Shown: positions 16,908 through 25,327, numbered from the stretch's first letter. The stretch: 38,607 nucleotides of DNA from Oscillospiraceae bacterium (GCA_015068765.1 SVJY01000017.1:1-38607), one strand, 5' to 3'. Notes: generated from the sequence alone by a model not told the origin. Program-made: numbers and translations.

Positions 16908-17315
16908 TTGCGTATAATTGGTCTTGATTACGGTGACAGCCGAATCGGTGTTGCGGTGAGTGATGCACTGGGACTTACGGCACAGCCCGTGGACACGCTT
17001 TCGGAAAAAACCTGGACAAAACAATTGGATAGACTCGCGGCGATTGCGGAAGAATACGGTGCAGAGGCCTTTGTAATCGGTATGCCCCGTAACATGAACG
17101 GAAGCGTGGGAGAACGAGGAGAGATTACACGGAAGTTTTCCGGTCTTTTGACAAAGCGGACAGGGTTGCCGGTGATAGAGTGGGATGAAAGACTCTCTTC
17201 TGTTGCGGCACACAGAACGCTGGATGAGGGTCAGGTACGCAAGAAAAAAGGAAAGGTAGATATGCTTGCGGCAGTGTTTATTCTGCAGGGATATCTGGAT
17301 AACCTTCGGAATTGA
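16908..17315 (+). CDS. ruvX: YqgF/RuvX RNase H-fold nuclease (Holliday-junction-resolvase-like)
   Basis: A 135-residue YqgF-family protein. It is described as a resolvase-like nuclease and as acting in 16S rRNA 5' end processing. Conserved pieces are IIGLDYGDSRIGVAVSD (residues 3-19), a Glu in VIEWDERLSS (about 94-103), and the Asp in KKGKVDMLAA near the C-terminus. The start is TTG at 16908 with AAAGGTGATG upstream. It is followed after 13 bases by the DUF1292 gene, a common pairing in Firmicutes. The usual upstream partner alaS/ireB is absent. Confidence 0.93.
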   Translation: MRIIGLDYGDSRIGVAVSDALGLTAQPVDTLSEKTWTKQLDRLAAIAEEYGAEAFVIGMPRNMNGSVGERGEITRKFSGLLTKRTGLPVIEWDERLSSVAAHRTLDEGQVRKKKGKVDMLAAVFILQGYLDNLRN

Positions 17316-17328
17316 AAGGAGCAAAAAA

Positions 17329-17631
17329 ATGCAGGAAGAAAGAGAAAATGTCATCATTCTGATTGATGATGAAGGAAAGGAAATGCCTTTTGAAGTGCTG
17401 GATATTATCGAAGAAGATGAAAAACGCTATGCGGTAGGCATTCCGGCAGAGGAAGCAGAAGAGGATGCGGAAGAGGGCACAGTTCTGATCATGCGGATTG
17501 TACCTGCGAATGACGAAGAGGATATTCTGGAGCCTATTGAAGATCAGGCAGAACTGGAAAAGATTTTTGAAATCTTCAAAAGCCGCATGGAAGAAGAATT
17601 TGATTTTGAGGATGAGGATTCTGAGGCGTAA
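17329..17631 (+). CDS. DUF1292 (YrzB-like) small acidic protein
   Basis: A 100-residue, strongly acidic protein of the DUF1292 family, of unknown function. The core is NVIILIDDEGKEMPFEVLDI (about residues 6-25), a region with KRYAVGIPAEE, and a C-terminal EEEFDFEDEDSEA tail. ATG at 17329 has GAAAGGAG seven bases upstream. It follows ruvX in the same transcript. The -35/-10 boxes of the following RNA gene lie in its last codons. Confidence 0.9.
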   Translation: MQEERENVIILIDDEGKEMPFEVLDIIEEDEKRYAVGIPAEEAEEDAEEGTVLIMRIVPANDEEDILEPIEDQAELEKIFEIFKSRMEEEFDFEDEDSEA

Positions 17632-17634
17632 TTT
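17606..17634 (+). promoter_or_regulatory. Candidate promoter for the 6S-like RNA
   Basis: TTGAGG at 17606-17611 and TAATTT at 17629-17634, 17 bases apart, overlap the end of the DUF1292 gene. Boxes are moderate, but the predicted start matches the 5' end of the folded RNA. Confidence 0.45.
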
Positions 17635-17841
17635 ATTCGCCCCAACGTATCCCTGCGGTGTTCGTTAGCCTCGGTATTTATTTTAGCCAACACTAAAATG
17701 AAAGGGAGGCAAACCGTCTCTGTGGTGTGTAGGCCCCCCGCCCGTAAGGCCGGTATGAGGGTAACCCGTAAGCTGAGACTATGCCACCCACCTGCCGTGC
17801 AGGTTGAAATTATGCTGCCCGACGGCAATCGCGGGGGAATA
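17635..17841 (+). ncRNA. ssrS: Probable 6S RNA
   Basis: A non-coding stretch of about 207 bases with the layout of 6S RNA, which binds housekeeping RNA polymerase and lowers transcription in stationary phase. The ends pair: ATTCGCCCC (17635-17643, one bulged G) with GGGGGAAT (17833-17840). CCCTGCGGTGTTCG near the 5' end resembles the conserved 6S 5' strand, and its CCTGC pairs with GCAGG on the 3' side. An inner arm is closed by GTCTC and GAGAC. An intrinsic terminator follows at once. The call rests on resemblance and pairing; a covariance search with Rfam RF00013 would decide it. Another structured RNA remains possible. Confidence 0.7.
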
Positions 17842-17851
17842 GAATGTGAGG

Positions 17852-17888
17852 GACGGGGCTGTACGGAAACGGCTGCCCCGTCTTTTTT
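17852..17888 (+). terminator. Intrinsic terminator of the 6S-like RNA
   Basis: GACGGGGC (17852-17859) and GCCCCGTC (17875-17882) form a perfect eight-base stem with an inner ACGG/CGGC-containing loop, followed by six T residues. The next gene starts 22 bases later. Confidence 0.88.
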
Positions 17889-17909
17889 ATTTGACGGACA
17901 GGAAAAGAA

Positions 17910-19724
17910 ATGGAAAATATGCAACATAACGGTCGGACGACCGGAGAACGGAACAAAAAAGTTAATTTGCTGTACTATATGGTTTTATCCTTTGCACTGC
18001 TTGGAATCCTGGCGGTGCTTTTGCCGTCTCTGGCTGTATCACTGGCGGCGGCAAATTTGATTTTGATTGCCGTCCGTTTTTTGCTGTGGGACGTAAAGCC
18101 GGACCAAAGGTGCAAAAAGTTTATCCTGTGGGGCGTCCTTTTCGGGAATGTGTTTCTTGCGGTGTATACCTACTTTCAGAATTTCATTCCTTTCTGGGAT
18201 TACGCCGGTTATTATAAGGAAACACTTCGTTGCGGCACGCTTCTGGCAGAAGATATTCCCGCCTTTTTTACGGAAATGTACCAAAGTATGCTGGAGAGTG
18301 ACTATACGCTTTTACCCACGCTGTTTCTTGCACCGCTGCACCGACTTTTGGGTGGCACGTTTACCCTGTACATATTCCTGATTTACAATATTTTTCTAGT
18401 ACCGTTTTTCGTCCTGTTTTCCCTTCTCATAAACGAAGTTAACCCTAAGTGCTTGCCGCTGGTGTTTTTATTCACACCATTTTTAAGTCCTGCACTTCGT
18501 GGCTATCTGGATGGGGCAGGGCTCATTTATGTAGGGATCTGGCTGTATTTAATTTATAAAGGAACATTCCGCCGCTCGGCAATTTGGGAGGATATCGTGC
18601 TCGGACTTTTGTCCGTCGTGCTGGTATTTACAAGACGGTGGTATCTATTTTTTCTGGTCGGCACTATGGCGGCACTGGTATTGTCCGGAGCTTTCTTCCG
18701 GCTTTTCAATAAAAAAGTACCCCTGTGGCCGGTGGTGAAAAATCTGCTGATTTGCGGCGGAACAACGCTAGGGGTGGTGACAGTCTTCTTTTTCCCTTAT
18801 CTCATGCGGCTTTTCACCAACAACATGGCGGATGCGTATTCAGCCTATATGTTCGGGGATTTTTGGTGGAACATCAAATATTTTATCCGGTATTACGGCT
18901 TTTTGCCCACGGTATTTTATGCACTGGGACTTTTAGGGCTTCGGCGAAAAAAATATCGTCAGCTTACTCTGTTTCTCCTGTTCCAGATTCCGATTATGTT
19001 TTTCTTGTTCACCCGGATTCAAACGGTGAGCTATCACCACCAGTATCTGTTTGCACCGGAAATATTTCTGCTGGGTGCCATCGGTATTGCTTCTCTGCCT
19101 AAGTGGAACCGTACCGCACTAATAGCATACACGACGGTATTGTCCGTGGCTTTTGCCTATATTTATGTTCCCGTACCGGGGGACAGTCTCCGTAACGTGT
19201 TTTCCAGCGTACGCTTTGCTCCGAAGACCATGGAAACAGAGGGCGTACAAAAGCTCCGGGACAGACTGAATGCACTGACGGATGCTGAAGGCGGCTATGT
19301 GTATGTTCTTGCAAGCTCGGAAACCTTAAACGATGATATGCTGAAAAATTCCATGCTGCCGGAAAAGGATAACGCCATGCATACTATGTTGGGTACGAAT
19401 CATGTAGATAAGCGGGACGGGATTCCCAATCATCTTTTTGTTTGCAAATATGTAGTTGTGGCAGAGCCGGTGCAGGTGCATCTGGGGGCGGACAACCAAC
19501 AGGTGGTGGACTTTTTTGCACGTGAAATTCTGGACGGTACCTATACACCGAATCTGGAACGGATAGAAAGTATTTCTGTTGCCGATGGGGTAATAGCACA
19601 CATTTACCGCAGAAACAACGGCTATACCGAAGAATTTTTAAACCGGGTGCAGGCACATTTTAACACACTGTATCCCGAACATACGGCACTTTTTGAAGTG
19701 GATTTTATCTGGTCACAAAATTAA
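17910..19724 (+). CDS. Polytopic membrane protein, putative GT-C type glycosyltransferase
   Basis: A 604-residue protein with roughly ten to twelve membrane segments over residues 20-430 and a soluble C-terminal part. After the third segment lies NFIPFWDYAGYY (about residues 91-102); an acidic residue in the first outer loop (D97) is the usual catalytic position in GT-C enzymes that take sugars from polyprenyl-phosphate donors. RRWY near residue 240 follows a further segment. These points suggest a transferase, but I cannot name a family, and a polymerase or flippase is possible. ATG at 17910 has ACAGGAAAAG upstream. It stands alone between the 6S terminator and the SLH promoter. Confidence 0.7.
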   Translation: MENMQHNGRTTGERNKKVNLLYYMVLSFALLGILAVLLPSLAVSLAAANLILIAVRFLLWDVKPDQRCKKFILWGVLFGNVFLAVYTYFQNFIPFWDYAGYYKETLRCGTLLAEDIPAFFTEMYQSMLESDYTLLPTLFLAPLHRLLGGTFTLYIFLIYNIFLVPFFVLFSLLINEVNPKCLPLVFLFTPFLSPALRGYLDGAGLIYVGIWLYLIYKGTFRRSAIWEDIVLGLLSVVLVFTRRWYLFFLVGTMAALVLSGAFFRLFNKKVPLWPVVKNLLICGGTTLGVVTVFFFPYLMRLFTNNMADAYSAYMFGDFWWNIKYFIRYYGFLPTVFYALGLLGLRRKKYRQLTLFLLFQIPIMFFLFTRIQTVSYHHQYLFAPEIFLLGAIGIASLPKWNRTALIAYTTVLSVAFAYIYVPVPGDSLRNVFSSVRFAPKTMETEGVQKLRDRLNALTDAEGGYVYVLASSETLNDDMLKNSMLPEKDNAMHTMLGTNHVDKRDGIPNHLFVCKYVVVAEPVQVHLGADNQQVVDFFAREILDGTYTPNLERIESISVADGVIAHIYRRNNGYTEEFLNRVQAHFNTLYPEHTALFEVDFIWSQN

Positions 19725-19737
19725 ATAAAAAAAGTGG

Positions 19738-19766
19738 TTGTCAAATAACATAAGATATGTTATAAT
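19738..19766 (+). promoter_or_regulatory. SigmaA-type promoter for the SLH protein gene
   Basis: TTGTCA at 19738-19743 and consensus TATAAT at 19761-19766 are 17 bases apart. The leader is about 40 bases. The asd-dapA-dapB genes follow without a new promoter or terminator that I can see, so they may share it. Confidence 0.82.
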
Positions 19767-19813
19767 ATATAAGATATAGGACTATGGTCCAAATTTTAAG
19801 GAGGAATACAATC

Positions 19814-21235
19814 ATGTATAAAAAGGTACTGATATTGGCACTGGCCGGCATTATGCTGTTCTCTGTGCCGGTAGCGGCAAGCCCGAGCAGCTGGGCACAG
19901 GCCGAGGTTACGGCAGCACAGAAAGCAGGTATCGTGCCGGAAAGATTGCAGAGTGCGTACCAGGACCCGGTTACACGGGAGGAATTTTGCGAAATGGCAA
20001 TGCTTCTTTGGTGCAAGCTGACGGGAAAAGAAATGCCGTCCGTGCCTTCCGTTTTTGCGGATACACAGAACCCTTCCGTAGCGGCGGCACAAAGCCTGGG
20101 TATTGTGCAAGGAGAAAGCCCGACCCAGTTTTCACCGAATAATCTTGTGACCAGACAGGAAATGTGCGTCATGCTCCGAAATGCATTGGTGGCGGCGAAT
20201 CCGTCCCTGGCACTTCCTACAGAATTTGCCAACACATTTCCGGACGAGGCGATGATTGCCGACTGGGCGAAGGATGCGGTAAAGTGCATTAACCTGTTTG
20301 CGGTTATGCTGGGTGATGAGAACGGCAACATCAATCCCCTTGCCAATACAACAAGAGAACAGGCTATCCTGCTTGCATACCGTCTGCGGAGTGTGCAGGG
20401 CCAAACCCTTGCAGAGCTTGTGGAAAAGTTCTTTATGCCTGTTAGCGGCGGCACCCACGACAATATGTTAAACGGAGCTTTTGTCGCAGGGGTTGCGAAT
20501 GGGAAATTTTATTATTCCGACAACGCCGGCATCCATGTACTTGGTGAGGAAGAACTGCTTGTAAATAAGCCGGCAAAAAATATGATTGCCTATGAGAAAT
20601 CTGTTTATTATATCGGCGAAGACGGAGCGATCTATGTAATACAGCTTGCCAGCGGCGAGGAAATCAAGGTTGTGGATACGGTAACCGATAGCTTTTCCGC
20701 TTTTAATAATGCCATATACTACCGCAATCTGAATGATGGCGGACGGGTATATGAAATGAGCATCGAAACGCGGGAGCATGTAGCGATTACACCCGGTGCG
20801 GCAGAACTTGTCGATATTACGGGGAGCGGCACATTTTTTTCCGACGGTGCGGCCATCTATAAGTTGGAAAAAGACAAAACATTGGTCAGCGTATACCAGG
20901 GGGCAAACAGTCGCCTGTGCCTGCGAGACAAGACCTTCTATTTCCTAAACGAATCCGGTAACATCTGCACACTGCCCCTGGAAGGCGGAACGCCGACAGT
21001 GATTTCGAGTCTGGTGGCGAAAAGCTTTGGCTTTACGAGAGACTGTCTGATCGCACTGGACAAAGCGGAAGGTGCAGTGTATAAAGTAGATTACAAGGGA
21101 CGTTATACGATTAAAATGGATACAGGCACATATGTGCAGATTAACACATATGATGATTATGTATATGCACAGGATGCGGACGGCGGAATCTTCAGATTCA
21201 CCAATAACGCTACAGAGAAAGAAAGACTGAATTAG
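19814..21235 (+). CDS. Secreted S-layer-homology protein with C-terminal propeller-like repeats
   Basis: A 473-residue exported protein. Residues 1-22 (MYKKVLILALAGIMLFSVPV) are a signal peptide with a cleavage site near AAS. Residues 25-195 hold three SLH-like repeats, marked by VTREEFCEMAMLL, VTRQEMCVMLRNAL and TTREQAILLAYRL; such repeats anchor proteins to secondary wall polymers. Residues 215-470 show repeated short beta units with aromatic pairs (KFYYS, SVYYIG, AIYYRN, TFYFLN), like DUF5050-type propellers. The ATG at 19814 is chosen over 19784 because AAGGAGG lies nine bases before it. No enzyme motif is seen. asd starts 11 bases after its stop. Confidence 0.85.
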   Translation: MYKKVLILALAGIMLFSVPVAASPSSWAQAEVTAAQKAGIVPERLQSAYQDPVTREEFCEMAMLLWCKLTGKEMPSVPSVFADTQNPSVAAAQSLGIVQGESPTQFSPNNLVTRQEMCVMLRNALVAANPSLALPTEFANTFPDEAMIADWAKDAVKCINLFAVMLGDENGNINPLANTTREQAILLAYRLRSVQGQTLAELVEKFFMPVSGGTHDNMLNGAFVAGVANGKFYYSDNAGIHVLGEEELLVNKPAKNMIAYEKSVYYIGEDGAIYVIQLASGEEIKVVDTVTDSFSAFNNAIYYRNLNDGGRVYEMSIETREHVAITPGAAELVDITGSGTFFSDGAAIYKLEKDKTLVSVYQGANSRLCLRDKTFYFLNESGNICTLPLEGGTPTVISSLVAKSFGFTRDCLIALDKAEGAVYKVDYKGRYTIKMDTGTYVQINTYDDYVYAQDADGGIFRFTNNATEKERLN

Positions 21236-21246
21236 GAGGAAAGACA

Positions 21247-22245
21247 ATGAAAAAGTACAAAATTGCAGTGGTGGGTGCCACAGGAATGGTAGGAAGAACC
21301 TTTCTGAAGGTTCTGGAGGAGTATAAGCTGCCGGCAGAAAGCTATACTTTATTCTCATCTGCGAAATCGGCAGGCAGTAAGCTGAATTTTATGGGAGAAG
21401 AGTACACGGTACAGGAACTGACAGAAAATTCCTTTGATGCGGGTTTTGATATTGCCCTGTTTTCTGCAGGCGGAAGCACCAGCGAAAAATTTGCACCGAT
21501 TGCGGCAAAAAAAGGCTGTCTGGTCATTGATAACTCCAGCGCTTGGCGTATGGACCCGGACGTACCGCTCGTAGTGCCGGAAGTCAACCCGGAGGAGATT
21601 AAAAAGCATAAGGGGATTATTGCAAACCCCAACTGCTCCACCATTCAGGCAATGGTAGCTATAAAGCCGCTGTATGATGCATACGGTATCAAGAGAATTG
21701 TATTTTCTACCTATCAGGCTGTATCCGGTGCAGGCCGTGGCGGCTGGGATGACCTAGAAAACGGCATAAAAGGGGAAGCACCGAAGAAGTTCCCTTATCC
21801 GATTGCCGGAAACTGCCTGCCTCATATCGATGTATTCCTGGAAAATGGCTACACAAAAGAAGAAATGAAGATGATTCTGGAAACGCGGAAGATTTTGGGC
21901 GACGATACACTCCGGGTAACAGCTACTACGGTGCGTGTACCTGTTTTCAACAGCCATAGCGAGTCGATCAATGTTGAACTGGAAAAGCCTTTTGTGATGG
22001 AAGAATTGGTGGAAGTGTTGAAGAAGGCTCCGGGCGTTGTGGTGGAAGACGATGTGGAAAATAAGGTGTATCCCATGCCCATAAACGCTACAGGCCATGA
22101 TGAAACCTTTGTGGGACGTATCCGCAGAGACGAAAGTGTGGAAAGCGGTGTAAACCTCTGGGTAGTAGCAGATAATATCCGCAAGGGTGCGGCATCCAAC
22201 GCTGTACAGATTGCCCGGAAGTTCATTGAATTTGATAATAACTAA
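21247..22245 (+). CDS. asd: Aspartate-semialdehyde dehydrogenase
   Basis: A 332-residue enzyme that reduces aspartyl phosphate to aspartate semialdehyde with NADPH, the branch point to lysine/diaminopimelate, threonine and methionine. The nucleotide motif GATGMVGRTF is at residues 10-19, the catalytic Cys is C130 in ANPNCST, and the substrate-binding stretch SGAGRGG is near residue 166. ATG at 21247 has TTAGGAGGAAAG upstream. The aspartokinase gene is not in the window. It begins the asd-dapA-dapB run. Confidence 0.96.
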   Translation: MKKYKIAVVGATGMVGRTFLKVLEEYKLPAESYTLFSSAKSAGSKLNFMGEEYTVQELTENSFDAGFDIALFSAGGSTSEKFAPIAAKKGCLVIDNSSAWRMDPDVPLVVPEVNPEEIKKHKGIIANPNCSTIQAMVAIKPLYDAYGIKRIVFSTYQAVSGAGRGGWDDLENGIKGEAPKKFPYPIAGNCLPHIDVFLENGYTKEEMKMILETRKILGDDTLRVTATTVRVPVFNSHSESINVELEKPFVMEELVEVLKKAPGVVVEDDVENKVYPMPINATGHDETFVGRIRRDESVESGVNLWVVADNIRKGAASNAVQIARKFIEFDNN

Positions 22246-22271
22246 GAACCAGAAAGCGAGGCCATGTAATT

Positions 22272-23165
22272 ATGACAAAGTTGCCTTTTACAGGCAGTGG
22301 CGTTGCCATTGTAACACCGTTTAAGGACGGAAAAATCAATTTTGATAAGCTGGGCGAGCTTATCGAATTTCATATTGCAAACAGCACAGATGCCATCATT
22401 GTTTGCGGCACAACGGGCGAATCGGCGGCTATGCCCGATGCAGAACATATTTCTGCGGTTCAATACGCAGTGCAGAAGGCAAAGGGGCGTATTCCCATTA
22501 TTGCCGGTGCCGGCTCCAATGACACACAGCACGGTGTAAATCTTTCCAAAGAGGCACAGAAAGCAGGTGCGGACGCACTGCTTTCCGTAACACCTTACTA
22601 CAATAAGGCGACGCAGAAAGGGCTTGTACAGCACTATACTGCACTTGCTTCGGCTGTGGACATTCCCGTTATTTTGTATAATGTTCCCTCCCGAACAGGC
22701 GTAAACCTGTTGCCGGAAACACTTTTGAAGCTTTCGGAGATTGACAATATCGTAGCAGTGAAGGAAGCAGGCGGTAATATTTCTCAGGTGGCGAAGATTG
22801 CCGCACTTTGCGGTGATAAGATTGCCATTTATTCCGGTGACGATGATATGATTGTTCCGGTGATGTCCCTTGGCGGCGTAGGTGTTATTTCTGTGGTGGC
22901 GAATATTCTGCCAAAAGAAACACATGATATTACGGCACGGTGCTTTGCCGGAGACTTCAAGGGTGCCAGAGAATTACAGCTGAAGCTGTACGATCTTATC
23001 AAAGCCCTCTTTATTGAAGTAAACCCCATTCCTATCAAAACGGCAATGAATCTTTTGGGCTTCGATGTGGGTGAGCTTCGCCTGCCGCTTTGCGAAATGG
23101 AAGAAAAGAACGAAGCGGTACTTCGCAGCGAGCTGGAGAAGCTGGGGCTGGAAATCAAAGCGTAA
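22272..23165 (+). CDS. dapA: 4-hydroxy-tetrahydrodipicolinate synthase
   Basis: A 297-residue TIM-barrel aldolase that condenses pyruvate with aspartate semialdehyde. The Schiff-base lysine is K164 in VAVKEAGG; the Tyr is Y136 in ILYNVPSRTG; GTTGE at residues 46-50 is the usual phosphate/carboxyl loop. Length and motifs are normal. It follows asd by 26 bases and precedes dapB by 15. Confidence 0.97.
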   Translation: MTKLPFTGSGVAIVTPFKDGKINFDKLGELIEFHIANSTDAIIVCGTTGESAAMPDAEHISAVQYAVQKAKGRIPIIAGAGSNDTQHGVNLSKEAQKAGADALLSVTPYYNKATQKGLVQHYTALASAVDIPVILYNVPSRTGVNLLPETLLKLSEIDNIVAVKEAGGNISQVAKIAALCGDKIAIYSGDDDMIVPVMSLGGVGVISVVANILPKETHDITARCFAGDFKGARELQLKLYDLIKALFIEVNPIPIKTAMNLLGFDVGELRLPLCEMEEKNEAVLRSELEKLGLEIKA

Positions 23166-23180
23166 AAAGGAAGAATGCCA

Positions 23181-23936
23181 ATGATAAATGTAATTATCAA
23201 CGGTGCAAACGGAAAAATGGGCAAAACGGTAGCAAGTATGCTTGCTACCATGCCGGATTTTTCCGTCTGTGCCGGCGTAGACGTCTATACGGAGCAGTAC
23301 GGTGACTTTCCTATTGTGGAAAAACCGCGGCTCATTCCCACCGTCGGGGATGTGATTATTGATTTTTCCAACCCTGCGGCACTTCTGGATTTGTTACCCT
23401 ACGCCATGGAGAAAAAAATCCCCGTGGTGGTGTGTACAACAGGTCTCGGAAACGAACATAAAAGTCTTCTGGAAGCGGCGGCAAGGGAAATTCCTGTGTT
23501 TTTCTCTGCCAACATGTCCCTTGGCATCAGTCTCCTTACGGAGCTTGTAAAGAAAGCTACTGCGGTGCTGGGCGAGGGCTATGACATAGAAATTATTGAA
23601 AAGCACCACAATCGAAAGTTGGATGCACCCAGTGGAACGGCTATGGCCATCGCAGATGCCATAAGCGAAGTGGCAACAAAGGAGTATGTCTATGACAGAC
23701 ATAGTGTACGGCGGCCCCGAGGCAAACAGGAGCTTGGCATTCATGCTGTGCGAGGCGGTACGATTGTAGGGGAGCATACGGTGCTCTTTGCCGGACAGGA
23801 TGAAGTAATCGAAGTGAAGCACAGTGCCGGCAGCCGAGATATTTTTGCCGTGGGAGCCATTCGTGCGGCGGCTTTTCTGCTGGACAAGCCTGCCGGAATG
23901 TACGCGATGCGTGACCTTGTGGCGGCGGCAGAATAA
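23181..23936 (+). CDS. dapB: 4-hydroxy-tetrahydrodipicolinate reductase
   Basis: A 251-residue NAD(P)H-dependent reductase acting after DapA. It has the nucleotide motif INGANGKMGKTV at the N-terminus, the conserved HHNRKLDAPSGTA block (about residues 135-147) with the catalytic His and Lys, and a C-terminal substrate domain. ATGs at 23175 and 23181 are in frame; I choose 23181 because AAGGAAG is then eight to nine bases away rather than three. Later pathway genes are not in the window. Confidence 0.96.
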   Translation: MINVIINGANGKMGKTVASMLATMPDFSVCAGVDVYTEQYGDFPIVEKPRLIPTVGDVIIDFSNPAALLDLLPYAMEKKIPVVVCTTGLGNEHKSLLEAAAREIPVFFSANMSLGISLLTELVKKATAVLGEGYDIEIIEKHHNRKLDAPSGTAMAIADAISEVATKEYVYDRHSVRRPRGKQELGIHAVRGGTIVGEHTVLFAGQDEVIEVKHSAGSRDIFAVGAIRAAAFLLDKPAGMYAMRDLVAAAE

Positions 23937-23964
23937 AAATGTTTGCAATAAAACGAAAAAGTTC

Positions 23965-23993
23965 TTGCAAAATTCTGGAAAATACGATACAAT
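23965..23993 (+). promoter_or_regulatory. SigmaA-type promoter for efp
   Basis: TTGCAA at 23965-23970 and TACAAT at 23988-23993, 17 bases apart, about 35 bases before the efp start codon. Confidence 0.78.
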
Positions 23994-24028
23994 AAAAGTA
24001 TAAAAATCGAAAGGAATGAAAACATAGG

Positions 24029-24586
24029 ATGATCACTGCAGGAGATTTTAGAAATGGTGTAACTTTTGAAATGGAAGGTAACGTTTATCAGATCGTTGAA
24101 TTCCAGCACGTAAAACCGGGTAAGGGTGCAGCCTTCGTAAGAACGAAGCTGAAGAATGTTATCAATGGCGGCGTTGTAGAAAAAACCTTCCGTCCTACGG
24201 ACAAGATGCCCAAGGCACACATTGAACGGAAGGATATGGAATATCTGTACAATGATGGCGAGCTTTACTATTTTATGGACCAGGAAAGCTATGAGCAGAT
24301 GCCGCTCAATGCAGATCAGCTCGGCGATGCACTTCGCTTTGTAAAGGAAAATATGCTTGTAAAAATTCTGTCCTTTAAGGGCAACGTATTCGGTGTAGAG
24401 CCGCCGAACTTTGTTGAACTGCAGGTTACGGAAACAGAACCCGGCGTAAAGGGCGACACGGCCACAGGTGCCACAAAGCCTGCAACACTGGAGACGGGTG
24501 CACAGATCAATGTTCCGCTCTTTATCGACCAGGGCGACATGATTCGTGTGGATACACGTACCGGTGAATATATGGAACGTGCATAA
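24029..24586 (+). CDS. efp: Elongation factor P
   Basis: A 185-residue EF-P, which enters the ribosomal E site and relieves stalling at proline runs. The three beta domains are normal; the modification-loop stretch [12 protein letters not shown] is at about residues 29-40, and [16 protein letters not shown] is the conserved C-terminal signature. The loop lysine is present, but no modification enzyme gene is in the window. It is followed after 19 bases by the small zinc-ribbon gene. Confidence 0.97.
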   Translation: MITAGDFRNGVTFEMEGNVYQIVEFQHVKPGKGAAFVRTKLKNVINGGVVEKTFRPTDKMPKAHIERKDMEYLYNDGELYYFMDQESYEQMPLNADQLGDALRFVKENMLVKILSFKGNVFGVEPPNFVELQVTETEPGVKGDTATGATKPATLETGAQINVPLFIDQGDMIRVDTRTGEYMERA

Positions 24587-24605
24587 TAAAAAAGGAGGAA
24601 CGAAA

Positions 24606-25031
24606 ATGGCAGCATTAGAAGAAAAGGTAGCATATCTGAAGGGCCTTTGCGAAGGTATGGAAATTGACACAGAGAAGGGCGAAGGAAAGCTTCTCGCCAA
24701 AATCATTGAAGTGTTAGGCGAAATTACGGAAGAATTTGCTTGCCTTATAGAGGATTATGAAGAACTGCAAGCACAGGTAGACGAAATCGATGAAGATTTA
24801 GGCTATGTGGAGGAGGACCTCTACGGTGACGACGAGGAAGACGGCTGTGATTGCGGTTGCTGCGATTTCGATTGTGAGGATATCACATGTCCGAACTGCG
24901 GCGAGGAAATTTTTCTGGACGGCGATGTGCTGGATTTGGATGACGATCGTTTTGTCTGTCCTGCCTGCGGTCATGAGATTGAACTGGAATGTGACTGCTT
25001 TACGGATGAATTTGACGAGGACGAAGAATAA
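24606..25031 (+). CDS. Small acidic zinc-ribbon protein (CD1247 N-terminal-domain-like)
   Basis: A 141-residue acidic protein of unknown function, a type often seen beside efp in Clostridia. Residues 1-60 form a helical or coiled-coil part (ALEEKVAYLKGLCEG, then IEDYEELQAQVDEIDED). A Cys-rich DGCDCGCCDFDCED stretch follows, then a zinc ribbon with ITCPNCGEE and FVCPACGHE about 30 residues apart. ATG at 24606 has AAAGGAGG upstream. It shares the efp transcript. Confidence 0.85.
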   Translation: MAALEEKVAYLKGLCEGMEIDTEKGEGKLLAKIIEVLGEITEEFACLIEDYEELQAQVDEIDEDLGYVEEDLYGDDEEDGCDCGCCDFDCEDITCPNCGEEIFLDGDVLDLDDDRFVCPACGHEIELECDCFTDEFDEDEE

Positions 25032-25042
25032 GGTATTTAAAA

Positions 25043-25072
25043 GGCGGACTGCTTCTTATGAAGCAGTCCGCC
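25043..25072. repeat. 30-base hairpin repeat, copy 1
   Basis: GGCGGACTGCTTC, loop TTAT, then GAAGCAGTCCGCC: a perfect 13-base stem. An almost identical copy lies at 25328-25357. It stands 12 bases after the stop of the zinc-ribbon gene and may also stop transcription, although no T run follows. Confidence 0.88.
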
Positions 25073-25103
25073 CCAGCTTGCTAACAAAGTCAGCAAGCTG
25101 GGG
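25071..25103. repeat. Inverted repeat, 12-base arms
   Basis: CCCCAGCTTGCT (25071-25082) and AGCAAGCTGGGG (25092-25103) around nine bases. It shares its first bases with the preceding hairpin, so the two cannot both form fully. Confidence 0.85.
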
Positions 25104-25128
25104 AGACGCTGAGAAACGACGTGGATAT

Positions 25129-25184
25129 TTCACGAAAATGAATTCGTCGGCGTACGTGGGTACGGCAGAGTTCATTTTCGTGAA
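25129..25184. repeat. Inverted repeat, 14-base arms with inner hairpin
   Basis: TTCACGAAAATGAA (25129-25142) and TTCATTTTCGTGAA (25171-25184) pair perfectly. The 28-base loop holds a second small hairpin, CGTAC-GTGG-GTACG. Confidence 0.85.
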
Positions 25185-25193
25185 AAGTGAGTA

Positions 25194-25226
25194 CCAGCCC
25201 CGAAAATTTAATGGTTTCGGGGCTGG
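25194..25226. repeat. Inverted repeat, 12-base arms
   Basis: CCAGCCCCGAAA (25194-25205) and TTTCGGGGCTGG (25215-25226) around nine bases, followed by TTTA. It may act as a terminator. Confidence 0.85.
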
Positions 25227-25327
25227 TTTACATCTTGTTTGGAATACGGACCGTCAGGATGCCGGTCCCTACAATATGATCTAAAATTTTCTGTGCTCAC
25301 GGTAGACCGAGTTTGTCAGCGGTCTGA

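Noticed and set aside
19741-20463. A 240-codon minus-strand frame opposite the SLH gene
   Set aside because: Antisense to a gene with signal peptide, SLH repeats and a good promoter; no ribosome-binding site or motif.
23741-24706. A 321-codon minus-strand frame across dapB and efp
   Set aside because: It crosses two conserved genes and the efp promoter; composition is that of an antisense shadow.
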